DNA of 5,586 nt from Bacillota bacterium (GTDB lineage: Bacteria; Bacillota; Desulfitobacteriia; Desulfitobacteriales; JAJXUE01), in NCBI GenBank assembly GCA_021786555.1, contig JAJYNB010000067.1, positions 1-5,586 of the forward strand. Direction: 5' to 3'. The notes below the pieces were generated by a model. The model was not told the DNA's origin. It saw nothing but the letters and a program-made list of their open reading frames with translations, and ran no database searches. A program made the translations under genes and the position numbers. Of the stretch, positions 1 through 5,586 are shown piece by piece. Every line of letters begins with the position of its first letter. Within the stretch, counting starts at the first letter, position 1.

Positions 1-131
1 ATGACCAGCCTGCCTAAAGGAAAGTTCATTCGCTCCGCAATCTTTTGTACCGTATCAGCAGGCTCAATTTCCAGACTAAACTGTTGTCGGCCCGCACCAG
101 GGCTGCCATAAACAATTACTTCAATTCGCAT
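1..131 (-). CDS. MoaD/ThiS-like beta-grasp sulfur carrier, 3' part beyond the left edge
   Basis: Partial gene, too short for ordinary ORF calling: ATG at 131-129 and 43 codons before the window ends. The peptide begins MRIEVIVYGSPGAGRQQFSL and continues with an acidic strand, then TVQKIAERMNFPLGRLV. This pattern (strand of the form xIEVxVYG, short hairpin, second strand, then a helix ending in a 'lgip'-like turn) is that of ubiquitin-like MoaD/ThiS proteins. Such proteins carry a C-terminal GG thiocarboxylate and donate sulfur, in the MoaD case to the molybdopterin dithiolene. The C-terminus that would show the GG is outside the window. A good ribosome binding site (AGGGAG) lies 9 bases upstream. 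The gene follows the AOR gene by 59 bases on the same strand, and MoaD-like genes are frequent neighbours of AOR genes, so a role in the tungsten/molybdenum pterin cofactor is the best inference. ThiS or another small sulfur carrier is the alternative. Confidence 0.72.
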   Translation of the reverse strand, partial: MRIEVIVYGSPGAGRQQFSLEIEPADTVQKIAERMNFPLGRLV

Positions 132-140
132 CGGCTCTTT

Positions 141-146
141 CTCCCT
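141..146 (-). promoter_or_regulatory. Ribosome binding site of the MoaD/ThiS-like gene
   Basis: Minus-strand AGGGAG lies 9 bases before the ATG at 131-129. It supports this ATG as the true start of a gene that is otherwise only partly visible. Confidence 0.6.
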
Positions 147-163
147 GGTCACGGCCCCGTAAT

Positions 164-172
164 ATTATAACA
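164..172 (-). promoter_or_regulatory. Candidate extended -10 promoter element before the MoaD/ThiS-like gene
   Basis: The minus strand reads TGTTATAAT, a perfect extended -10 (TGn followed by TATAAT), in the short gap after the AOR stop codon. Transcription would begin about 25 bases before the ribosome binding site's downstream ATG, leaving a leader of roughly 25-30 bases. The hexamer 17 bases upstream (AGCATG) does not resemble TTGACA, so only the -10 region supports the call. It could provide separate low-level expression of the sulfur carrier, or be a chance AT-rich spot in an intergenic gap. Confidence 0.25.
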
Positions 173-190
173 CCGCCGGTAGGGCTCATG

Positions 191-1918
191 CTACTTGGCA
201 GAATCCTCTGCACCCAGCTCGTGCCAGATTTCTTTTAACTCAGATTCCGGCACATCAAATACCGAGTTATGCGGCGCCAAGGGGTCTTGCCTGAGAAATT
301 CAGGCACCGCCGCTGTCTTTTCAAGCCCGGCCCGCCGGTTGAATTCCAGTTCCCAGCCGAGCACTCTTTTACCTAGAGCTGTCAAATCATCTGCGTCCCA
401 GGCCGCTCCGTAACGCGCGTTCGCCAGACCCGGTAATATCTCCGGGTCTCCAGTGTGGATAACCCGGACGAAGGTACAGAGTCCCAGGCTGTCCACCCAA
501 GCGGAAGTTATCTGCAGATTTCTCGACAGTTCCACCTTTCCGGCCGGGTCCAGGTGGTCTGTCTTAACAAAGATGCCGTTTCCCGCCGTATGGTCACCTC
601 CCATGGGTGAAGACGCATAGGTTACTCCATTCACTTTTAGGGCCCGTGGGTCATAGCCCCCGATAGTCTGCCCTTTAAAGGCTGCCACACGGCCAATACC
701 AAAAAATTTACCTGCCCGCAGCGCGCCTTGCCCTAGCTTCAGGCCCAGCTCCGTGCCCTGGCCGATTTGCTGCAGCATATCCGCCGCGGCGGAACCATCT
801 CCAAAGTCAGCCAGTCCGGCTTCCATGGCCACGGCCATGGAAGCCCCTGTTTCAATAACGTCCACCCCCAGGTCGTTACATAAGTAGTTCAAACGGCCTA
901 TTGTATCCAAGTCGCCGATACCCAGATTGGAGCCCAGAAAGACATTGTTTTCATATTCCATAGGGGTATTCAGTAATTTCCCCTCGGCATCGGGGTAGCG
1001 GTTGGAACATTTCACTACGCAGCCTGGCATGCAGGCGTGGGCAGGATCACCCTCCCCTCCTCTTGCCAAAATTACCTCTCTTAATCTGACACCGCCTATC
1101 TCACCAGCCTTTTCGAACCGGCCCGCAGAGAAATTCCGGGTGGGGACCCCGCCCAGACTGTCAACCAATTCCATGGTCAAGGCCGTGCCAAACTTGGGCA
1201 TGGTAACTGCGGTGGTCTCATTTGAGCGAAGGTTGGCGTAATATTTCATTGCTAACTCCCGCCAGAGGTTCCCGTCCGCATAGCTGACGCGAGACTGCTT
1301 GGCCGGCAGAATAACAATGGCTTTAAGCCCTTTGGCCCCCATGACTGCCCCCAGACCGCCCCGGGCGCTGTAGCGGGTCGGCAGCCCCTCCTGATCGGCA
1401 TGGGCTATACCGGCTATGTTCATCCGGTTTTCCCCTGCCGCACCGATCACGGCCAGAGCCGCCTTGTTGCCCCATTGTTGCCGCAAACTGCGTGCCGCTG
1501 CAAAGCAGCCCAAACCCACCAGGTCCCCCGCCGGTTTCAATACGACCTGGTCTTCTGAAACAACCAGGTAATACCACTCTCCCGGCCCAGGTTTTTCTTC
1601 GATTATCAGAGCGCCGTAGCCCAACTGGGCTAAACGCAAGGCGGTAACACCGCCCCCGTTGGACTCTTTTATCCCACCTGTGAGCGGGCTCTTAGAGCCT
1701 ACTGAAATACGGTTGGCACTCGACAAGTACGTCCCGGCCAGAAGACCTGGAGCGAAGATCAATTTGTTTGACGGTCCCAAAGGGTCGCAGTCCGCCGGGA
1801 CTTCATCCAGCAGGATGCGTGCGCTCAGGCCCCTGCCGCCAAGCATGCGGTACTTCTCAGGTAGTTCCTGGGAACTTACAGCCCCGGATTTCATGTTGAC
1901 TCGCAGAATTTGCCGCAA
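191..1918 (-). CDS. Aldehyde:ferredoxin oxidoreductase family protein (tungsten/molybdenum bis-pterin enzyme)
   Basis: Cytoplasmic enzyme of the AOR family, which oxidises an aldehyde to its carboxylic acid and passes two electrons to ferredoxin. From the TTG at 1918 it has 575 residues, close to the usual 600. The N-terminal AOR domain contains GGRGL (residues 27-31) and the conserved ARGGLGAVMGAKGLKAI block (about 185-201). The [4Fe-4S] cysteines are C296, C300 and C304 in CMPGCVVKC, with the fourth, C481, in DSLGLC, the second pterin-binding DxxGLC motif; NDLGVD (348-353) stands for the first. SSPMGGDHTAG (436-446) carries the conserved His. TTG 1918 is preferred because GGGGGGA lies 6 bases upstream and the protein then begins MRQILRVNM, as family members do; TTG at 1933 is the alternative, and a stop lies just above it. 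It follows the ThDP enzyme by 40 bases, so its substrate is probably that enzyme's aldehyde product. Metal and substrate cannot be read from sequence. Confidence 0.93.
   Translation of the reverse strand: MRQILRVNMKSGAVSSQELPEKYRMLGGRGLSARILLDEVPADCDPLGPSNKLIFAPGLLAGTYLSSANRISVGSKSPLTGGIKESNGGGVTALRLAQLGYGALIIEEKPGPGEWYYLVVSEDQVVLKPAGDLVGLGCFAAARSLRQQWGNKAALAVIGAAGENRMNIAGIAHADQEGLPTRYSARGGLGAVMGAKGLKAIVILPAKQSRVSYADGNLWRELAMKYYANLRSNETTAVTMPKFGTALTMELVDSLGGVPTRNFSAGRFEKAGEIGGVRLREVILARGGEGDPAHACMPGCVVKCSNRYPDAEGKLLNTPMEYENNVFLGSNLGIGDLDTIGRLNYLCNDLGVDVIETGASMAVAMEAGLADFGDGSAAADMLQQIGQGTELGLKLGQGALRAGKFFGIGRVAAFKGQTIGGYDPRALKVNGVTYASSPMGGDHTAGNGIFVKTDHLDPAGKVELSRNLQITSAWVDSLGLCTFVRVIHTGDPEILPGLANARYGAAWDADDLTALGKRVLGWELEFNRRAGLEKTAAVPEFLRQDPLAPHNSVFDVPESELKEIWHELGAEDSAK
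780..793. repeat. 14-base perfect palindrome inside the AOR gene
   Basis: TCCGCCGCGGCGGA equals its own reverse complement. It lies within alanine codons of the AOR gene (protein ...SAAAD...), so GC-rich alanine codon use may explain it. It is noted because a longer inverted repeat begins 24 bases away. Confidence 0.6.
818..845. repeat. Perfect inverted repeat, 13-base arms and 2-base centre, inside the AOR gene
   Basis: GGCTTCCATGGCC at 818-830 and GGCCATGGAAGCC at 833-845 are exact reverse complements, separated by AC. In the AOR message this would be a very stable hairpin about a tight loop. The codons spell ASMAVAMEA in a helix next to the first pterin motif, and that stretch fits the family, so it is not an insertion. 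Function, if any, is unknown. Confidence 0.85.
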
Positions 1919-1924
1919 TGCTGA

Positions 1925-1931
1925 TCCCCCC
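1925..1931 (-). promoter_or_regulatory. Ribosome binding site that decides the AOR start
   Basis: Minus-strand GGGGGGA ends 6 bases before the TTG at 1918-1916. The earlier TTG at 1933-1931 overlaps this purine tract and has no comparable site upstream, which favours 1918 as the start. Confidence 0.5.
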
Positions 1932-1958
1932 AATCTTACGGGCGCTACCCATCAAGGT

Positions 1959-3629
1959 TTATTCGGGCCGCTTGACCATGTCACCAGGGTCTAAAACGAC
2001 TTCCAAAACCGCAGGGCCCTCATGGGCCAGAAATTGGCGTATTGTATCAGGCAATTCCCCCGGATTGCTGACTTTCCAGGCGGGAACGCCAAATCCCTGG
2101 CAAAGTGAAGGGTAATCGATCGCCGGTTCGGTTAAATCCACTCCCACAAACCTGAGGCTGGTCGCCGCCTGGCCCCGGAGCTGGAGCAGGGACCCTTTTA
2201 CGGCCATGTAAGCCATGTTATTACAAATCACTGTTTTCACTGCGATGTTATAATGGGCTGCTGTCCACAAGGCTTGGGGCGAGAACAGGAAAGAACCATC
2301 GCCCAGAAACGCAATCACCTGACGCTCGGGGCAAGCCAGTTTTATTCCCATGGCTGCACCCATGCCCCAGCCAAGGCAGCCGCCTGTATAGCCGAAATAG
2401 GCCCTTTGCCGCGTAAAGTCAAAATAGTCCTGCAGGTAGAAGCCTGACCGCACGCCTTCATTAATCACGACCGCATCTTCAGCTGCCAGGCGTGAGAGTT
2501 CACTGATCAAATGCTGTACTTTAATGCGTTTGGAAGACTCAGCCCCTTGCAGCAGCTCCTGTTGCGCCTGTGCCTTTGCAGACTTGAATCGAACAATTTC
2601 CTCCAATTGTTCCTTGCGCTCTTCATGTTTAATTTCTAAGTTTCGGCTGGCTGCAAGAAAATCCTGCAAGGCCGACCGGGCATCACTGATAATCTCGACA
2701 GCTGCCCGGATGTGGGAAGAAATCCGGCTGGAATCGGAGTGAACTTGAATGATTTGGGTCTCTGAGGAAAAATAGCTGTTAGTCTGGTAGCCCATGGGCA
2801 TGAACATTCTGGCGCCCATGCTCAAGACTACGTCTGCTTGACTGACCAATGCTGAATTATGATTGAAGTTCCCGATATACAGGGGATGGTCGGTAGGGAA
2901 ATTTAAATTGGTCCAGGAGTTGCGTTCCTCAGAAAATACCGGCATCTGCCAAAGCTCTGCCAACGCAGTTGCTTCTGCCAATGCCCCAGCCCTGCCCACT
3001 TCATTCCCAACCATCAAGATTGGGCGGACAGCCCCTTGCAACAGCCTGACTGCTCTGTCTATGGATGTTAAATCCCCACCGTACAAGTATCTGATATCCT
3101 TTTCCATGCCGGAGCCTGCCTCGGACGCTGCCATCCAGAAGTTCTCCGGTATCCCGATAAACACCGGTCCGGCAGAGGGGCTTTGGCACATGCGGATTCC
3201 CTTGGCCAAATCGCGCCCCAAACAGGAGGGGTCCAACACCTGCCAGGACCATTTAGTATACTGCCGCAGCAAGTCCGTAACCTGGTATGGAGAGTCACAG
3301 AAAACACCCGTCCCCAGAGCGCGCTGATCCTTAATGCCCGCCGTAACCAAGACCGGTACATCGTCGCTGAAAGAGTTTATTACCATGCCTAAGGTATTGG
3401 CAGTACCTACAGTAGTATGGACGCTGACAACTCCTGGCTTCCCTGTGGCCCTGGCCCAACCGTCTGCCATCCCTGCGGCTATGCTTTCGTGCAGGCTAAG
3501 GACGAATTGGATATCTGCCCGGGCAGCCATCACATCGATCAAGGGTACCTCGGTAGTACCGGGGATACCAAAAACATAACGCACTCCCGCCCTGCGTAAG
3601 GTCTCCAAAAAAGCCTCCGCGCCGTTCAT
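1959..3629 (-). CDS. Thiamine-diphosphate enzyme, benzoylformate decarboxylase-like (probable 2-oxo acid decarboxylase)
   Basis: Soluble ThDP enzyme of 556 residues, the usual length. The order is a pyrimidine-binding domain (about 1-165), a middle TH3 domain (about 185-320), a charged helical linker (about 328-368) and the pyrophosphate-binding domain (about 372-545). The cofactor-activating Glu is E48 in LHESIAAGMADG, and H71 in VHTTVGTANTLG sits 23 residues later, as E47 and H70 do in Pseudomonas putida benzoylformate decarboxylase (recalled from memory). The Mg/diphosphate motif runs from GDG (443-445) to NN (470-471), and ALWTAAHYNI is almost the benzoylformate decarboxylase wording. The position of that enzyme's catalytic His281 is Met279 here. 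ATG 3629 is chosen over TTG 3647 because GGAGGA lies 6 bases upstream and the protein then opens MNGAEAFLETLRRAGV, as in the family. It sits between a TRAP permease and an AOR, so decarboxylation of an imported or derived 2-oxo acid to an aldehyde is likely; a carboligase or lyase role is possible. Acetolactate synthase is unlikely. Confidence 0.85.
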   Translation of the reverse strand: MNGAEAFLETLRRAGVRYVFGIPGTTEVPLIDVMAARADIQFVLSLHESIAAGMADGWARATGKPGVVSVHTTVGTANTLGMVINSFSDDVPVLVTAGIKDQRALGTGVFCDSPYQVTDLLRQYTKWSWQVLDPSCLGRDLAKGIRMCQSPSAGPVFIGIPENFWMAASEAGSGMEKDIRYLYGGDLTSIDRAVRLLQGAVRPILMVGNEVGRAGALAEATALAELWQMPVFSEERNSWTNLNFPTDHPLYIGNFNHNSALVSQADVVLSMGARMFMPMGYQTNSYFSSETQIIQVHSDSSRISSHIRAAVEIISDARSALQDFLAASRNLEIKHEERKEQLEEIVRFKSAKAQAQQELLQGAESSKRIKVQHLISELSRLAAEDAVVINEGVRSGFYLQDYFDFTRQRAYFGYTGGCLGWGMGAAMGIKLACPERQVIAFLGDGSFLFSPQALWTAAHYNIAVKTVICNNMAYMAVKGSLLQLRGQAATSLRFVGVDLTEPAIDYPSLCQGFGVPAWKVSNPGELPDTIRQFLAHEGPAVLEVVLDPGDMVKRPE

Positions 3630-3635
3630 CAGCAT

Positions 3636-3641
3636 TCCTCC
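3636..3641 (-). promoter_or_regulatory. Ribosome binding site that decides the ThDP enzyme start
   Basis: Minus-strand GGAGGA is 6 bases before the ATG at 3629-3627. It lies inside the longer reading frame that begins with TTG at 3647, and directly abuts a second ATG at 3635-3633 that is too close to be used, so 3629 is the best start. Confidence 0.7.
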
Positions 3642-3717
3642 ATCCAATTATAAAGCTTATGGCTCCCATAGTACCCCGGTACGGTAACGGAGGCCGAGAT
3701 GCTGGTGTCAAGACCGG

Positions 3718-5586
3718 TTACGGGAGATCCCTGATGTTTAGTTCTCTACTGACTGCAGTTTTATAGTTGAAATTAAAGACCAGCAGCGCCGCCAAGAGTA
3801 CAAACCCCACGATACGGCTGGACCAGCCAGGGACAAAGAATGCCAATGCAGTTACCAGGTAGAGCGTCCTCTCAATCCAGGTCAACCTTTTGCGCAGAAA
3901 ACCTTCCGCGGCAACCGCCAAACAGAAAACCGCCAGAATAGCGTCCATTATCGATAAACCCACCTCCAGCGGCGGGCCCATAAACACCATGGCCGGTTTG
4001 TAAATAAAGATGAACGGTACGATGTAGCCGGCAATAGCCAGTTTCATCGCTTGCCAGGCTGTTTTAAGCATGGGCGCTTTTGCTATGGCCGAAGCTGCAT
4101 ATACGGCCATGCACACAGGCGGGGTCAAGAACGAATAGGCGCCAAAATAGAAAACAAACAAGTGGGCCAATATCGGCGGTACTCCCAGCTTCACCATTGC
4201 TGGCGCGGCCAGGGTGGCCAGGAAAAGATAAGTTGCGGTTATGGGCATGCCCATGCCGAGGATGCTGCTGGCTATAGCCGTAAGTACTGCTAAGAGCAGC
4301 AGGCTGCCTCCGGAGGCATCAACCAGGATTTGGGAAAACGATATGCCCAAGCCTGTGTAGCTAAGAATCCCTATCACCAAACCCGCTGCGGCACAAATAA
4401 CCACTACTTCGAGCATTCCCACCGTTGTGCCTTCAAGCAGGTCGGGTAACTTCTTCCAAAAACCCCGGGTGGACGGCTTGATACTGGCAACTGCCATCAG
4501 GGCCAGCACAGAATAAACGGCTGATAATTCAGCGGGTAACCTCAATGTGAACAGACTATAGATCAGAACAATAATCGGCAGGACATAGATCCATCCGTCA
4601 ATCAACGTTCGTTTCAGGGAAGGCAGCTCAGCTTTCGGTATACCTTTCATGCCATCTTTGGCCGCCCTCAAGTCCACTTGAATGAATTCTCCCATATAGT
4701 AGAGAACCGCAGGAACGGCAGCTACAAGCGCTACCTGATAATAGGGAACGCCCAGAAGCTGAGCCATAATAAAAGCAGCGGCTCCCATCACCGGCGGCAT
4801 AATTACTCCTCCGGTAGAGGACACCGCTTCTACGCCCCCGGCAAAATAAGCAGCATAGCCTGTGCGTTTCATCAGTGGGATAGTCACTACTCCAATTGCC
4901 GCCACATTCCCGACAGCGCTGCCAGAAAGGGTTCCCATCAAGCCGCTGGCCACGATTGCTATTTTGGCCGGCCCGCCGCGGTATTTGCCCATGGAGGCTT
5001 GGGCAAGGTCCAGGAGAAATTTGGCTCCGCCCGTGCCAAACAGAAACTGGCCGAAGAGTACAAAGGCAAAGACCACTGCCCCTGCGGTTTGGAGAGCTGT
5101 GCCGAAGACAAAATCCGCACCCAAGTACAGCTGGTTCACCAAGCGGGCCCAAGAGGTCTCTTTAACTGTTAAGAAACCAGGCAGGAGGTATCCGAAACGC
5201 CCGTAGAGAGCGAATACTGCTACGATAATCAGCAAAGGCCAGCCGGTCAAACGCCTAGTGGCTTCCAAAATTGCAATAACCATAGCCGCACCAAAAAACA
5301 AAGACTGCGTGTTTACGATACCCATAGTTAAGAGAAGTTTTGGATAATAAATGGCGACATAAAGCCCCCCGGCAATACTCGCAAGTATCAACAGCCAGTC
5401 ATACCATGGTACCCTCGGGTTGTTCACCAGCTTTTTTCTCGCGGGTAAAACCAGGTACATGTACACCAGGGACAAACCGAGCAGCACACCCAGAAACTGT
5501 TGAGGAAACAAACTGGCCCCGGTAAGGTAATAAGGGAGATTGAGGATATACATCAAGCCACTTATAGGTATGAGGATGCCTATCGT
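3718..5586 (-). CDS. TRAP transporter fused permease (small 4TM and large 12TM subunits in one protein), 5' end beyond the right edge
   Basis: Inner-membrane permease of a tripartite ATP-independent (TRAP) transporter, which imports organic acids using an ion gradient and an extracytoplasmic binding protein. The visible 622 residues are almost entirely hydrophobic segments. The N-terminal part matches the DctQ-like membrane region of fused permeases, including RRLTGWPLLIIVAVFALYG. The DctM-like part has the family signatures GLMGTLSGSAVGN (from residue 215), GGVIMPP (259-265), GMGMPIT (444-450) and FLTPP (486-490), counting from the first full codon at 5586. The C-terminal segment with a WIERTLYL motif is also usual for fused permeases. 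The frame stays open through the edge: ten codons upstream of TTG 5556/ATG 5553 encode TIGILIPISG, which completes a first membrane helix, and neither start has a good ribosome binding site, so the true start is probably outside. Fused permeases commonly pair with TAXI-type binding proteins, whose gene may lie further right. The substrate is unknown; the context points to a carboxylate feeding the ThDP enzyme. Confidence 0.92.
   Translation of the reverse strand, partial: TIGILIPISGLMYILNLPYYLTGASLFPQQFLGVLLGLSLVYMYLVLPARKKLVNNPRVPWYDWLLILASIAGGLYVAIYYPKLLLTMGIVNTQSLFFGAAMVIAILEATRRLTGWPLLIIVAVFALYGRFGYLLPGFLTVKETSWARLVNQLYLGADFVFGTALQTAGAVVFAFVLFGQFLFGTGGAKFLLDLAQASMGKYRGGPAKIAIVASGLMGTLSGSAVGNVAAIGVVTIPLMKRTGYAAYFAGGVEAVSSTGGVIMPPVMGAAAFIMAQLLGVPYYQVALVAAVPAVLYYMGEFIQVDLRAAKDGMKGIPKAELPSLKRTLIDGWIYVLPIIVLIYSLFTLRLPAELSAVYSVLALMAVASIKPSTRGFWKKLPDLLEGTTVGMLEVVVICAAAGLVIGILSYTGLGISFSQILVDASGGSLLLLAVLTAIASSILGMGMPITATYLFLATLAAPAMVKLGVPPILAHLFVFYFGAYSFLTPPVCMAVYAASAIAKAPMLKTAWQAMKLAIAGYIVPFIFIYKPAMVFMGPPLEVGLSIMDAILAVFCLAVAAEGFLRKRLTWIERTLYLVTALAFFVPGWSSRIVGFVLLAALLVFNFNYKTAVSRELNIRDLP

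Noticed and set aside
1950..1952. Minus-strand ATG just upstream of the AOR gene as its start
   Set aside because: It is in another frame and reaches a stop after about 31 codons without any AOR-like sequence.
2863..3327. A 154-codon open frame on the plus strand, the longest of many plus-strand frames in the window
   Set aside because: It lies wholly opposite the ThDP enzyme gene, whose protein is clearly conserved in family motifs; its own translation shows no recognisable domain and there is no convincing start context. The other plus-strand frames are rejected for the same reason.
1959..3629. Acetolactate synthase large subunit as the identity of the ThDP enzyme
   Set aside because: The Glu-to-His spacing, the VHTTVGTANTLG segment and the ALWTAAHYNI segment follow benzoylformate decarboxylase, and no small regulatory subunit or branched-chain amino acid gene is nearby.
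3658..3670. Small inverted repeat TATGG-CTC-CCATA, and GTACC/GGTAC nearby, as a terminator between permease and ThDP enzyme genes
   Set aside because: Stems are only 5 bases and there is no T-run after them; read-through is expected.
3647..3711. Consensus-like TTGACA (3706-3711) and TATAAT (3647-3652) on the minus strand as a promoter for the ThDP enzyme gene
   Set aside because: They are 53 bases apart, too far to form one promoter, and the TATAAT is so close to the gene that the transcript would begin at or inside the ribosome binding site. Neither has a partner hexamer at a proper distance.
4305..4318. 14-base palindrome TGCCTCCGGAGGCA in the permease gene, and shorter ones such as GTACATGTAC at 5455-5464
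   Set aside because: They sit in conserved-looking coding sequence, have no spacing pattern or repeats elsewhere in the window, and are within what GC-rich codons can produce.

Overview
The window holds four genes on the minus strand, so transcription runs from the right edge to the left edge. In that order they are: a fused TRAP-type permease (5' end cut by the right edge), a thiamine-diphosphate (ThDP) enzyme resembling benzoylformate decarboxylase, an aldehyde:ferredoxin oxidoreductase (AOR) family tungsto-/molybdo-pterin enzyme, and the first 43 codons of a MoaD/ThiS-like sulfur carrier running off the left edge. Gaps are about 88, 40 and 59 bases and no clear terminator is visible, so the set looks like part of one operon. 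No RNA gene, CRISPR array, insertion sequence or other mobile element is visible, and no gap exceeds 90 bases.

The organism is probably a strictly anaerobic, low-to-moderate GC Gram-positive of the Peptococcaceae/Moorella/Desulfotomaculum kind. This is inference from the AOR enzyme, the purine-rich Shine-Dalgarno sequences (GGAGGA, GGGGGGA, AGGGAG) and a TTG start. An anaerobic proteobacterium cannot be excluded from this window alone.

The gene content suggests a short catabolic route. A carboxylate enters through the TRAP permease, the ThDP enzyme decarboxylates a 2-oxo acid to an aldehyde, and the AOR oxidises the aldehyde to the acid while reducing ferredoxin. The MoaD-like protein would supply sulfur for the pterin dithiolene. 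The substrate is not known. The ThDP enzyme keeps the catalytic Glu and one active-site His of benzoylformate decarboxylase but has Met where that enzyme has its second catalytic His, so neither substrate nor exact chemistry should be copied from that family.

Apart from the genes, the most striking sequence structure is a perfect inverted repeat with 13-base arms and a 2-base centre inside the AOR gene (818-845), with a 14-base perfect palindrome 24 bases away (780-793).
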